DNA of 58,255 bases from Blautia glucerasea (GTDB lineage Bacteria; Bacillota; Clostridia; Lachnospirales; Lachnospiraceae), in the NCBI RefSeq assembly GCF_013304385.1, contig NZ_JAAITU010000023.1:1-58255 (forward strand), given 5' to 3'. The notes under the pieces are model-generated. The model was not told where the DNA came from. It saw only the letters and a program-made list of their open reading frames with translations, and did no database searches. Shown one piece after another: positions 1-8,046 of the stretch. Position numbers and translations under genes: made by a program. Numbering within the stretch: the first letter of the stretch is position 1; each line of letters begins with the position of its first letter.

Positions 1-28
1 ATAAATATGGGGTATTTCAAAAGTTAAT

Positions 29-82
29 CAGCATAATAATTTACTCCGCATTAGATTGTTTATGTGGTTAACCACATAAACA
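29..82. repeat. Palindrome plus octamer repeats at break in parA
   Basis: A perfect 26-bp palindrome (57-82, centre GGTTAACC) sits exactly where the parA reading frame breaks. Its arms hold the octamer TTATGTGG in both orientations (60-79). Two near copies follow in the minus orientation, TAATGCGG (46-53) and TTATGCTG (29-36). Repeated octamers of this kind are expected for recombinase or transposase binding at a mobile-element end. Which family it belongs to is not visible because the window stops here. Confidence 0.5.
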
Positions 83-478
83 GTCAATAAGGACATAATC
101 GTACTTGTCTTTTACAAGGCTCAGATAATTCTTCAGGACGCTTTCTCGGCTCATCGCCGTTACAAGCGTCATTTCCAATGACGATAGGCTGAGATTGGAC
201 GGTACAAGGTCTACCTTCTCTTTATGTTGCAGGATACCGTCAAAGGGATTTTGCTCCTGCTCCGATATGATTGCCTGAAGCTTCTCTGTCAGCGTTACGG
301 AAAGGCTGTCGCTATCCCTCCAGCCGAGACAGGTCGTTAAATCTCCCTGCGGATCAGCGTCAATCAGAAGCACCTTTTTCCCTTGCATAGCAAGTCCAAT
401 GCCTAAATTAACCGTAGTCGTGGTCTTGCCCACACCGCCTTTTTGATTGCATACCGCAATCGTCTTGCAGTTTGACAT
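68..478 (-). pseudogene. ParA/Soj-type ATPase, 3' truncated
   Basis: This is the N-terminal half of a ParA/MinD-family partition ATPase of the plasmid or ICE type. The deviant Walker A motif KGGVGKTT is at residues 13-20, and the A' motif LLIDADPQG is near 37-45. The frame runs normally to the Walker B region (YVLIDC, 128-133). It then reads three foreign codons and stops inside a palindrome. Family members are about 250-275 aa, so roughly half is missing, including the C-terminal dimer and DNA-binding parts. The start ATG at 478 has an AAGGAGG site about 9 nt upstream. It is most likely broken by another insertion or rearrangement and not functional. It belongs with the genes at 1042-2635 as mobile-element cargo. 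Confidence 0.8.
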
Positions 479-1041
479 CTCCGGCTTTACCTCCTTTCAT
501 AGATTTCACAGCCTGCCTCAATAAGAGGCGGCTATGTAAAGACCGCAGCATTTGTTCTCAACACCCCCTGCGGAAAGCGATTTGCTTTGTACGGGAAGCA
601 CTAAGGTTACGGTTTGCGAAACCGTATCATAGGAATCTCACCTCTGCCGGGTACTCCGCCAGCTCCGTAGAGAAGTATCATTATCATTCTGACTGTCATT
701 GCCGTTTCAGTAGCAAGCTGAATTTCAGGTCGGGGATTCTCGCTCGTTCTCCGTATATCAATAGGAAAAGTCACGGCGTACCCACCTTCGGGCTATTCAT
801 CAGAACTAATGTCCTTAGCGCCTGTCTATTCAATTTTCAAGGTACTTTGAAGGGGGAAATCCCCTGCGGGAAAATAACCCCTTCACTCATTTGGACAAAG
901 GGGGGCAAAATGCACACCCAAAATCGCCCCTTTTCCGAAAAAAATTTGAAAAAAATTTTTTGACCTTGAAAATTGCCCTAAAAACGCAAAAAAGCCGCCT
1001 GCTTCTCCGTAAAGAAACAAGCGGCATAACTGCGGTTTTAT
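479..1041 (-). other. Long non-coding leader upstream of parA
   Basis: About 560 bases separate the 59-aa gene from parA, and I find no convincing gene in them. A perfect 8-bp stem (608-615 with 619-626, arms TACGGTTT/AAACCGTA) lies inside, with other GC-rich short pairings near 850-870. The text resembles the long leaders found ahead of parA or replication genes in Tn1549-like conjugative elements. That resemblance is from memory. A transcribed, structured regulatory leader is an inference. Confidence 0.4.
983..1025 (-). terminator. Rho-independent terminator after the 59-aa gene
   Basis: On the minus strand a GC-rich hairpin (994-1025, outer pairs GCCGC/GCGGC) is followed by a run of six T (988-993). 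It lies 17 bases past the stop of the 1042-1221 gene and separates that gene from the parA leader. Confidence 0.6.
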
Positions 1042-1221
1042 TCAGATGTATTGCACGGTCATCTTTTTCTTTCGTGCTTTTGTAAATTTGATAAGGACAT
1101 CATCTACTGCGTCCGTATATCTGCCTTGTGCTATCAGATTATTTTTAAGGGCGATTAACGCCTGCAAAACCTGTCCGTACTCCTCGTCATCAAGATAGAT
1201 ATGAAATTGTCTGTCTTTCAT
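1042..1221 (-). CDS. Small ICE-type hypothetical protein (59 aa)
   Basis: A 59-aa acidic/basic protein that starts MKDRQFHIYLDDEEY and ends with a lysine-rich stretch followed by VQYI. I chose the ATG at 1221, which has AAAGGAG 8 nt upstream, over the TTG one codon earlier. The sequence is of a kind I associate with conjugative elements of Lachnospiraceae, but no function is known to me. It lies 13 nt downstream of the zinc-ribbon gene and is probably co-transcribed with it. A terminator follows. The pattern hints at a small beta/alpha DNA-binding or regulatory protein, but that is a guess. Confidence 0.65.
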   Translation of the reverse strand: MKDRQFHIYLDDEEYGQVLQALIALKNNLIAQGRYTDAVDDVLIKFTKARKKKMTVQYI

Positions 1222-1234
1222 CAAATCGTCTCCT

Positions 1235-2635
1235 TTATTTTATCTGTCCTTTTCTCCATTCAAAAAACCTCTGCCGGATAAACACTGTATCCTCATCTTC
1301 ATTCGAGGTTATGAAAATATGTAAGCTGCGAAACGCTTTTTTGATTTTCATAGCGAAGTCTATTTCGCTGTTTCCTAATGTATATGGGATTTTAATCAGT
1401 TTGATCTCCCGCTTCCGGCACAGATATGCTTTCAAGGTTTCTACATTCTCTGTCCGACTAACCGTTTCAATCGCTGCTTTTTCTTCAGGTAAATATATTT
1501 CAAGAGGTATGCCGATAATCTTATCCGTATCCATCTGTACCTTTATGTGCTTCTTCGCTGCATAATACATAACCGCCAGCTTTGGAAAAACCGTCAGATA
1601 GTCTTTTTCACACACCTTACAGCCTTTTCCCTCAATCGCTCTTTCTGAAATTTTTGCCTTCCACGAGTGTCCGAGCGAACACTTCCACCATACACTCTGC
1701 ATTGAATTCCTTGATATTTTGTTTGGGAAAATATCTTTGTTCCTCTCGTAATCCCATTCCGAAAGAAGATGTGTATCCGTCGTTGCTAAATCATTATACC
1801 CTGTCATAACCGCCCGATCTGCACAGACAGGACATACCGTTCCTTTTACACGAGCATATACGACTGACTGCCATTCATACCCGCACTCTCTGCACTTCCA
1901 CCAGACATTTCTGCGGGACTTTTCGTTTATCATATCAGGAGTAAGAGGCAGATTCCTATCCGACCATTCCTGTGCAAGCTGAGGGTGTGTCGTAGCGAAA
2001 TCATTAAATCCTTTCAGCAGAAGTTGACCGCTGCAATAAGGACACCCGCTTCCGCCTGAACGAGTGGAAATGAGCGTGTTCCATTCGTGACCTTTGCTGC
2101 ACCGCCACCATACCTTCCGATTTGCAAAGACCGTAACCATATCAGGCTTTAGTGGGTAATTTCTCTCAGACCACTCAGAAGCGATTTGAGGGCGCTGTGA
2201 GGCAAGGTCATTAAATCCTACTAAGATTTTATTATGGGAGCAATACGGACAGCCTGTACCGTTTAACGCCCTGCTCTTAACCGTTGCTGTCCATTCGTGA
2301 CCATATTTATCCTGCCAAATCACTTTTTTATGAGAGCCTGTCGTTACCATTGTCGGTTTCAGCGGATCATTCTTACTCGACCATTCATCAGCCAGCTCCG
2401 GCTTCAGCGTTGCCAGATCATTGATACCCTCTATCACTCTTGCGCCTGAGCAGATTGGGCAGTTTTCGCCGTTTGAACGAGCTTTAACACTTGTCTGCCA
2501 TTCGTGACCGCAAGCGCCTTTCCACCAAACGACTTTGTTTGAGCCGTATGTAATCTTATCCGGAGTAAGCGGCAGGTTTTTATCCGACCATTCCGCAATA
2601 AGTTCAGGGTGTACCTCTGATAAAATATTGCTCAT
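1235..2635 (-). CDS. Five-repeat zinc-ribbon protein with nuclease-like tail
   Basis: The protein has 466 aa counted from the ATG at 2635, which has AAGGAGAGG upstream. The open frame extends further 5' without a ribosome site, so the longer version is unlikely. It has five tandem units of about 66 aa. Each reads roughly LAxEWSxxNxPLxPDxI, then VWWKC..GHEW, then CPxC, as in the treble-clef/zinc-ribbon domain DUF4379. Unit 2 has lost the first cysteine of WWxC (it reads WQDKYGHEW). The last 110 residues contain IPLEIYLPEEKAAIE and, further on, REIKLIKIPY. These resemble the core of Vsr-like endonuclease folds often fused to this ribbon. The usual Asp is replaced, so catalysis is uncertain. A nucleic-acid-binding, possibly defensive, role is inferred. 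Confidence 0.8.
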   Translation of the reverse strand: MSNILSEVHPELIAEWSDKNLPLTPDKITYGSNKVVWWKGACGHEWQTSVKARSNGENCPICSGARVIEGINDLATLKPELADEWSSKNDPLKPTMVTTGSHKKVIWQDKYGHEWTATVKSRALNGTGCPYCSHNKILVGFNDLASQRPQIASEWSERNYPLKPDMVTVFANRKVWWRCSKGHEWNTLISTRSGGSGCPYCSGQLLLKGFNDFATTHPQLAQEWSDRNLPLTPDMINEKSRRNVWWKCRECGYEWQSVVYARVKGTVCPVCADRAVMTGYNDLATTDTHLLSEWDYERNKDIFPNKISRNSMQSVWWKCSLGHSWKAKISERAIEGKGCKVCEKDYLTVFPKLAVMYYAAKKHIKVQMDTDKIIGIPLEIYLPEEKAAIETVSRTENVETLKAYLCRKREIKLIKIPYTLGNSEIDFAMKIKKAFRSLHIFITSNEDEDTVFIRQRFFEWRKGQIK

Positions 2636-2737
2636 ACTTAATCCTCTCCTTCCTCTGCGATTAGCTTCATTATATTGGGAAAGCGTGGATTGGTATAGTT
2701 TGCGATAATGGGTAGTAAAACTATGAGAAAATACAGA

Positions 2738-2769
2738 AGCCCCTGAGAAGCTATAACTTCTCAGGGGCT
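2738..2769. terminator. Perfect 13-bp hairpin downstream of lysS
   Basis: The arms AGCCCCTGAGAAG/CTTCTCAGGGGCT are exact complements with a 6-nt loop. On the minus strand it lies about 120 bases past the lysS stop and is followed by a T-rich stretch. It is a plausible terminator for lysS read-through. It sits in the 250-base strip between the element cargo and lysS, where an attachment site would be expected. Confidence 0.6.
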
Positions 2770-2888
2770 GTGTGAAACTAAAAATTATGCGATTTTTTTG
2801 TTGCTGCACCGATTTTAGCACCGATTGGTGTAAAATTGGTGTATTTGTGTAAAATCCGAGGTTTTCGGAAAATGAAGTACATCTCGTT

Positions 2889-4814
2889 TTAGTAGAGCTT
2901 TGCGCCCGCCGGAATATGGTCATCTACCATTAGAAGATGGAGCTTTTCTTCGCCTTCTTCGTGGTGTACCGCACTAATCAGCATACCGCAGGAATCAATG
3001 CCCATCATCGGTCTTGGCGGAAGATTGGTAATAGCGATACAGGTCTTACCAACCAGTTCTTCCGGCTCGTAATAGGCGTGAATACCGCTTAAAATCGTGC
3101 GTTCCGTGCCTGTTCCGTCGTCCAGCGTAAATTTGAGCAGCTTCTTGGACTTCGGTACGGCTTCGCAGGCAAGCACCTTGACTGCCCGGAAATCGGACTT
3201 GGAGAAAGTCTCAAAATCTACGAAATCCTTGAACAAAGGCTCGATCTCCACTTTGGAGAAATCTATCTTTTCCGGCTCGGCTTTTGGGGATTCAATCGGC
3301 TGAGAGTTTACACCAATTTCGTCCTTTACACCATTCAAGGGTTTCATTGTGGGGAACAGCAGCACATCACGAATAGCTGCGGAATCTGTAAGGAGCATAC
3401 ACATACGGTCAATACCGAAGCCGATACCACCTGTAGGCGGCATACCGATTTCCAATGCATTCAGGAAATCTTCGTCTGTATGATTGGCTTCCTCATCGCC
3501 CTGAGCGAACAGCTCTTCCTGAGCAGCAAAACGTGCTCTCTGGTCAATAGGATCATTCAGCTCGGAGTAGGCATTTGCCATCTCCCAGCCATTCATGAAG
3601 AACTCAAAACGCTCTACATAATCTGGATTCTTCGGTTTTTTCTTTGTAAGAGGAGAAATTTCAATAGGATGATCCATGACAAATGTAGGCTGGATCAAAT
3701 GCTCCTCAACATACTCTTCAAAGAACAGATTCAGGATGTCACCCTTCTTATGGCGTTCCTCAAACTCTACATGATGCTCTCTTGCAGCTTCTCTTGCCTC
3801 TTCCAGTGTATGGATCTCATTAAAGTCCACACCAGAATACTTCTTAACTGCGTCTACCATGGTGATTCTCTCAAATGGCTTGCCCAGATCCATCTCCACA
3901 CCATTGTATACGATGGTAGTAGTGCCCAGAACTTCCTGTGCCACATAACGGTACAGATTCTCGGTAAGATCCATCATGCCATGATAATCTGTATATGCCT
4001 GATAAAGCTCCATCAGTGTGAACTCCGGATTGTGACGGGTATCCAGACCCTCATTACGGAATACACGGCCGATCTCATAAACTCTTTCCAGACCGCCTAC
4101 GATCAGTCTCTTCAGATAAAGCTCCAGTGAAATACGAAGCTTGAAATCCTCATCCAGTGCATTAAAATGAGTCTCAAAAGGTCTTGCAGCTGCACCGCCG
4201 GCATTAGATACCAACATAGGTGTTTCTACTTCCATAAAGCCCTGTCCGTCAAGATAACGGCGAACTGCACTTAAGATCCTTGAACGCTTGATAAATGTAT
4301 CCTTTACCTCTGCATTCATGATCAGATCCACATATCTCTGACGATAACGGGTATCTGTATTGGTCAGTCCGTGGAATTTCTCTGGAAGGACCTGAAGGCT
4401 CTTGGAAAGCAGTGTCACCTCGGAAGCATGAATAGAGATCTCTCCGGTCTTTGTGCGGAATACCTGGCCTTTAATACCAATAATATCGCCTACATCCAGC
4501 TTTTTAAATGCTTTGTATGCATCTTCTCCGATACTGTCTCTTGCCACATAAGACTGGATCATGCCCTTCAGATCCTGCACATGGCAAAAGGATGCCTTAC
4601 CCATTACACGCTTGGACATCATACGTCCGGCGATTGTTACATCTTTTCCTTCCAGTTCTTCAAACTGATCCTTAATATCCTGGCTGTGATGTGTCACATC
4701 ATATTTAACGATTTTGAAAGGATCCTTTCCCTCTGCCTGCAGTTCAGCAAGCTTCTCCCTGCGGACCTTCAGCAGCTGGTTTAAATCTTGTTCCTGCTTC
4801 TTCTGCTCTGCCAC
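2889..4814 (-). CDS. lysS: Lysine--tRNA ligase (class II) with C-terminal tRNA-binding domain
   Basis: This 641-aa enzyme charges tRNA-Lys in the cytoplasm. The N-terminal OB fold (about 55-165) and class II core are complete. They end at GIDRMCMLL and the usual LLFPTMKP (near 490), where most LysRS proteins stop. A linker and a Trbp111/MetG-C type tRNA-binding domain follow (about 535-641, with [25 protein letters not shown] and [14 protein letters not shown]). Such fusions are known in Lachnospiraceae. The start is GTG with GGGAGG upstream. By my count the last 147 codons favour CCG for Pro and ATT for Ile, unlike the core, which uses mixed Pro codons and ATC. The stop abuts mobile-element DNA. 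It lies 73 nt downstream of greA. Confidence 0.97.
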   Translation of the reverse strand: MAEQKKQEQDLNQLLKVRREKLAELQAEGKDPFKIVKYDVTHHSQDIKDQFEELEGKDVTIAGRMMSKRVMGKASFCHVQDLKGMIQSYVARDSIGEDAYKAFKKLDVGDIIGIKGQVFRTKTGEISIHASEVTLLSKSLQVLPEKFHGLTNTDTRYRQRYVDLIMNAEVKDTFIKRSRILSAVRRYLDGQGFMEVETPMLVSNAGGAAARPFETHFNALDEDFKLRISLELYLKRLIVGGLERVYEIGRVFRNEGLDTRHNPEFTLMELYQAYTDYHGMMDLTENLYRYVAQEVLGTTTIVYNGVEMDLGKPFERITMVDAVKKYSGVDFNEIHTLEEAREAAREHHVEFEERHKKGDILNLFFEEYVEEHLIQPTFVMDHPIEISPLTKKKPKNPDYVERFEFFMNGWEMANAYSELNDPIDQRARFAAQEELFAQGDEEANHTDEDFLNALEIGMPPTGGIGFGIDRMCMLLTDSAAIRDVLLFPTMKPLNGVKDEIGVNSQPIESPKAEPEKIDFSKVEIEPLFKDFVDFETFSKSDFRAVKVLACEAVPKSKKLLKFTLDDGTGTERTILSGIHAYYEPEELVGKTCIAITNLPPRPMMGIDSCGMLISAVHHEEGEEKLHLLMVDDHIPAGAKLY

Positions 4815-4887
4815 TTTCGTGCCTCCCTATCTTCTTAAAAATTTCTGCCGCCCATGGGCCTTGCGCCTCTGAACGGCAGATAAAGTG

Positions 4888-5370
4888 TTATACGTTTCTC
4901 TGAATCTCAAGAACCTTGTATTTCATAATACCTGAGGGCATCTCTACCTCAACCACATCTCCTGTATGCGCACCGATCAGTGCTTTACCTACTGGAGACT
5001 CATTGGAAATCTTGCCCTGAAGGCTGTTAGCCTCTGTAGAGCCAACGATTTTCAGCTCAATGTCTTCTTCAAATTCATAATCATGAACCTTTACCTTACA
5101 GCCTACATTAATCTTGTCAAGGTCTACCTCATCCTCAACAACAACCTCTGCATTCTTCAGGATCTTCTCGATCTCTTCGATACGTGCCTCAATATCTCTC
5201 TGCTCATCCTTTGCAGCATCGTACTCTGCATTCTCAGACAGGTCACCCTGCTCTCTGGCCTCTTTAATCTTACCCGCAACTTCTTTTCTTTTTACTACCT
5301 TTAAATCATGCAGCTCTTCTTCCAGTTTTTTAAGTCCCGCATAAGTTAGTAAGTTCTTCTTTTCTTCCAT
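4888..5370 (-). CDS. greA: Transcription elongation factor GreA
   Basis: A 160-aa GreA of standard length. The N-terminal coiled-coil hairpin (about 1-75) carries the tip motif GDLSENAEYDAAKDEQ, whose acidic residues enter the RNA polymerase secondary channel and stimulate transcript cleavage. The FKBP-like C-terminal domain follows, with SPVGKALIGAHTGDVVEV and a VLEIQ end. The ATG at 5370 has AAGGAAG upstream. It is the first gene of a greA-lysS pair, a common Firmicutes arrangement. A consensus promoter at 5521-5549 drives it across a leader of about 140 nt. A 6-bp hairpin (4845-4879) lies between greA and lysS. Confidence 0.98.
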   Translation of the reverse strand: MEEKKNLLTYAGLKKLEEELHDLKVVKRKEVAGKIKEAREQGDLSENAEYDAAKDEQRDIEARIEEIEKILKNAEVVVEDEVDLDKINVGCKVKVHDYEFEEDIELKIVGSTEANSLQGKISNESPVGKALIGAHTGDVVEVEMPSGIMKYKVLEIQRNV

Positions 5371-5520
5371 CTGCCTTACTTCCTTTCAATCCGGATAATA
5401 CGTTGTTATTCTTATAATCTATGCCACTCCGGTTATTACATTCATTGTCTGTTCACTGTTTTTCTGTATTTTTCAAGATAAAAAAGGGTACAAAAATCCC
5501 AGTGTATTCACAATTTCTGT

Positions 5521-5549
5521 ATTATAACGAAAACCCCACTTTTTGTCAA
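5521..5549 (-). promoter_or_regulatory. Consensus sigma-A promoter for greA-lysS
   Basis: On the minus strand, TTGACA (5544-5549) and TATAAT (5521-5526) are separated by exactly 17 bases, a perfect match to consensus. The -35 box lies in the loop of the terminator of the preceding glycosyltransferase gene, so terminator and promoter are nested. Transcription should begin near 5513. Confidence 0.85.
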
Positions 5550-5559
5550 GTGAGGTTTT
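5530..5559 (-). terminator. Terminator of the glycosyltransferase gene
   Basis: On the minus strand the arms AAAACCTCACTT and AAGTGGGGTTTT pair, allowing one G-T and one mismatch, and the hairpin closes with a T run. It starts 9 bases past the glycosyltransferase stop and shares sequence with the greA promoter. Confidence 0.75.
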
Positions 5560-5567
5560 CCCAGTTT

Positions 5568-6515
5568 TTATCCTTCCGGAAAAAGACGTTTGTACTGCAT
5601 GTTCACTTCCTGCAGCTGAAATTCAAAATTCTGTTTGTGCTGCTGCACCAGGGTAGATAAAATAATCCCTGAAAACAGACAGATGATCGCAGACAGGATC
5701 ACAAAACAGATCACGATCAGGCTTGGAATCTTAGTCACAACCCCCATGCTTAAATATTTCATAAAGATAGGGATAAAAAAGCCAGTACCAAGAACAAATA
5801 AAATGGCTGCAATCAGCGAAAAGAACTGCATTGGCCTGTAATCCTTATACATACGGATAATGGTACGGATCACCTTAAATCCGTCTGTATATGTATTCAG
5901 CTTGGACTCGCTGCCCTCTTGACGGTCACGATAATCAACGATCACATTATCAACCTGCATATTCTTGTCAATGGCATGGATCGTCATCTCTGTCTCGATC
6001 TCAAAATTCTTGGAAAGAACTGGATATGTCTTAACAAACTGGTAACTCATTGCCCGGTAGCCAGTCATAATATCCTTGATCCCACTGTGGAATAAACGGT
6101 TAATGCTTCCACGCACAATGCTATTGCCAAAATTATGGAATGGGCGCTTGTTCTCAGTAAAATATGTGGAAGAAAGCCGGTCTCCAACCACCATATCCGT
6201 CCCTTCATTCAGCACCTTGTCACACATCTCTCTGGCATACTCTGCCGGATAAGTATCATCTCCATCCACCATCAGATAACACTGAGCGTCAATATCCCTG
6301 AACATACTGCGGATCACATTGCCCTTACCTTGCTGATGTTCATAACGCACTACTGCCCCAGCCTTACGGGCTATCTGGTCTGTACCATCTGTAGAATTGT
6401 TGTCATATACATAAATCGTAGCTTCCGGAAGCGCAGCCTTCATATCCTGCACAACTTTCCCTACAGATTTGCTTTCATTATAGCAGGGAATCAGAACTGC
6501 TATTTTATCTGCCAT
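5568..6515 (-). CDS. Family 2 glycosyltransferase, membrane-anchored
   Basis: A GT-A type glycosyltransferase of 315 aa. It starts IAVLIPCYNES, carries the nucleotide/metal motif VDGDDTYP near residue 95, and has a dolichol-phosphate-mannose-synthase-like middle (FEIETEMTIHA, then DRQEGSESKLNTYTDG). Two C-terminal membrane helices follow (about 228-252 and 258-285), typical of undecaprenyl-phosphate glycosyltransferases. I chose the ATG at 6515 because GGAGG lies 7 nt upstream; the ATG nine codons earlier lacks a site. It probably transfers a sugar to a lipid carrier for surface glycans. It is divergent from the pyruvyl transferase module. A 129-bp repeat element sits 21 nt ahead of its start. 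Confidence 0.9.
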   Translation of the reverse strand: MADKIAVLIPCYNESKSVGKVVQDMKAALPEATIYVYDNNSTDGTDQIARKAGAVVRYEHQQGKGNVIRSMFRDIDAQCYLMVDGDDTYPAEYAREMCDKVLNEGTDMVVGDRLSSTYFTENKRPFHNFGNSIVRGSINRLFHSGIKDIMTGYRAMSYQFVKTYPVLSKNFEIETEMTIHAIDKNMQVDNVIVDYRDRQEGSESKLNTYTDGFKVIRTIIRMYKDYRPMQFFSLIAAILFVLGTGFFIPIFMKYLSMGVVTKIPSLIVICFVILSAIICLFSGIILSTLVQQHKQNFEFQLQEVNMQYKRLFPEG

Positions 6516-6536
6516 GAAAAAACCTCCATTGTAAAA

Positions 6537-6665
6537 ATTCAAGAATGCCTCGGCATTCTTGCTGCGAGGTGCGCGTCATGCAATTGCATGACATACTTCT
6601 CCTGCGCACCTCTGCAATCCTGCCGGAGGCTATATCAGCTGGGGGATTGACTCCCAGCTGATATA
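6537..6665. repeat. 129-bp multi-hairpin repeat element, copy 1
   Basis: This segment is identical base for base to 26312-26440. It folds into three parts. The first is a left-end hairpin (CAAGAATGCC/GGCATTCTTG, 2-nt loop). The second is a long central stem (GAGGTGCGC/GCGCACCTC) enclosing an 18-bp palindrome centred on CAATTG. The third is a right-end hairpin (TATATCAGCTGGG/CCCAGCTGATATA) reaching the very end. It contains no credible gene. It lies in the 5' region of the glycosyltransferase gene. It resembles a MITE or REP-like mobile element. Confidence 0.85.
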
Positions 6666-6768
6666 TCTGTTGACAGTATACCATACCAGAGATAAATAGC
6701 AAACAAAAATTCATCGCCGTTCACCTCATTCACTGTAACAAAAAATTCCCCTGTGCCAGGAATTGTTA

Positions 6769-6838
6769 TTTACTTTTTTCTTTCTTATGTTATAGTTAAA
6801 GAAAACAAAAGAAGAGGCTGATACATGCAAAGCCTCTT
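6769..6838 (+). promoter_or_regulatory. Promoter and attenuator-like hairpin before the pyruvyl transferase
   Basis: TTTACT (6769-6774) and TATAGT (6791-6796) with 16-bp spacing form a moderate promoter toward the polysaccharide module. Right after the expected start, AAGAGGCT (6812-6819) pairs with AGCCTCTT (6831-6838) and is followed by AATTTTTAC. This looks like an intrinsic terminator inside the leader, so attenuation is possible. The hairpin alone could equally be the end of an unseen transcript. Confidence 0.45.
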
Positions 6839-6945
6839 AATTTTTACTATGAAGATCCCGGACAACAGCCATAAATAAGCTATGCCTTCATGAGCGAATA
6901 CATGGATATTGGATGGGCCAGGCCGTATGATTATGGAGGAAAAAC

Positions 6946-8037
6946 ATGAACAAAAAGCGTGTAGGCGTGATCACATTCCACGATTATGACAATTACGGGG
7001 CGATTCTCCAAAGTTATGCCCTTCAGCGAAAGCTTAAAGAAATGGGCACTTATCCAGAGATTATTGATTACCGCTGCGACTATATCAGCAATCCCTTCCG
7101 TCTTGTAAATCTTAAGAAAAAAGGACTTTTCAATTATATTTACGGTGCCATCGGACACATCTGCTATATCCCAAGACGGAGGCAGTGCAACCTATTCCGG
7201 AAGCACATGCGCTACAGCCAGCCGGTTTCCAGAGGCAATATGGGTGCTGTGGCAGGCAAATACGATATTTACATTGCAGGCAGTGACCAGATCTGGGACT
7301 ATAAGCTGACCAATTTCGACACAACTTATTTCCTTGATTTTGTAAAAAAAGGCAAGAAAAAATGTAGCTATGCAGCTAGCATCGGTGAGCATGAGCCACC
7401 GGAACAGTACCGTAAGAAATACAGCTCCCTGCTGAAAGATTTTGATCAGATTCTGGTACGTGAGGATTATGGTGCCGATATTGTGGAGAGCCTCACCGGC
7501 AGCCGTCCTGGCATTACCTGCGACCCTACCCTGCTTCTTACAGCAGACGAATGGACATCTTTATTAAAAGAGCCCCGATGTAAAAGCAAATATATCCTGG
7601 TTTATCAGCTTGGGATCAACAAAGAACTGGTGGACTTTGTGCGCCGCCTGAAAAAGAAAACCGGCCTGCGTGTAGTTTATATTCCTTTCCCGCTTGTAGG
7701 CCTTATGAACTGTAGCTGCAAGATCGCCATTGGCCCTGCCCAGTGGATGGGACTTTTCAAAAACGCAGAATATGTAATTTCTGACTCTTTCCACGGTGTG
7801 GTTTATTCCCTGCTTTTTAACCGCAACTTTTTTGCCATGGTCAATGGCCATCATATGAACCGCAGGGTACAGCAGCTACTGAAAATGGTTGGCCTTTCCC
7901 ACCGTACCATCGAAAACGTAAGTGATGAAGAGCTTACCCAGCCTATTGATTTTACCTTTGCCAATGAAGAGATCGCCCGGTTCCGTGAAGAATCCCTGGC
8001 ACAGCTTCGCAGCCTGGTAAAGGAACAGGAGGATTGA
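6946..8037 (+). CDS. Polysaccharide pyruvyl transferase family protein
   Basis: A 363-aa protein of the PF04230 family. It starts KRVGVITFHDYDNYGAILQSYALQ, the usual N-terminus of pyruvyl transferases acting on cell-surface glycans. It has IAGSDQIWD near residue 112, and later YVISDSFHGVVYSLLF with the conserved SFHG. Such enzymes move pyruvate from phosphoenolpyruvate onto a sugar to make a ketal. TGGAGG lies 9 nt before the ATG. It is the first gene of a three-gene plus-strand unit with an Fe-S oxidoreductase (9 nt gap) and a flippase. The acceptor sugar cannot be read from sequence. The substrate call rests on family and context. Confidence 0.88.
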   Translation: MNKKRVGVITFHDYDNYGAILQSYALQRKLKEMGTYPEIIDYRCDYISNPFRLVNLKKKGLFNYIYGAIGHICYIPRRRQCNLFRKHMRYSQPVSRGNMGAVAGKYDIYIAGSDQIWDYKLTNFDTTYFLDFVKKGKKKCSYAASIGEHEPPEQYRKKYSSLLKDFDQILVREDYGADIVESLTGSRPGITCDPTLLLTADEWTSLLKEPRCKSKYILVYQLGINKELVDFVRRLKKKTGLRVVYIPFPLVGLMNCSCKIAIGPAQWMGLFKNAEYVISDSFHGVVYSLLFNRNFFAMVNGHHMNRRVQQLLKMVGLSHRTIENVSDEELTQPIDFTFANEEIARFREESLAQLRSLVKEQED

Positions 8038-8046
8038 TCTGCAAAT

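Noticed and set aside
472..963. 163-aa plus-strand open frame in the parA leader
   Set aside because: No ribosome site and low-complexity text; it runs antisense to a leader that looks structured. Treated as chance.
1235..2923. 562-aa version of the zinc-ribbon protein
   Set aside because: The first 96 residues lack zinc-ribbon similarity and run through the lysS-side hairpin; the ATG at 2635 has a strong ribosome site.
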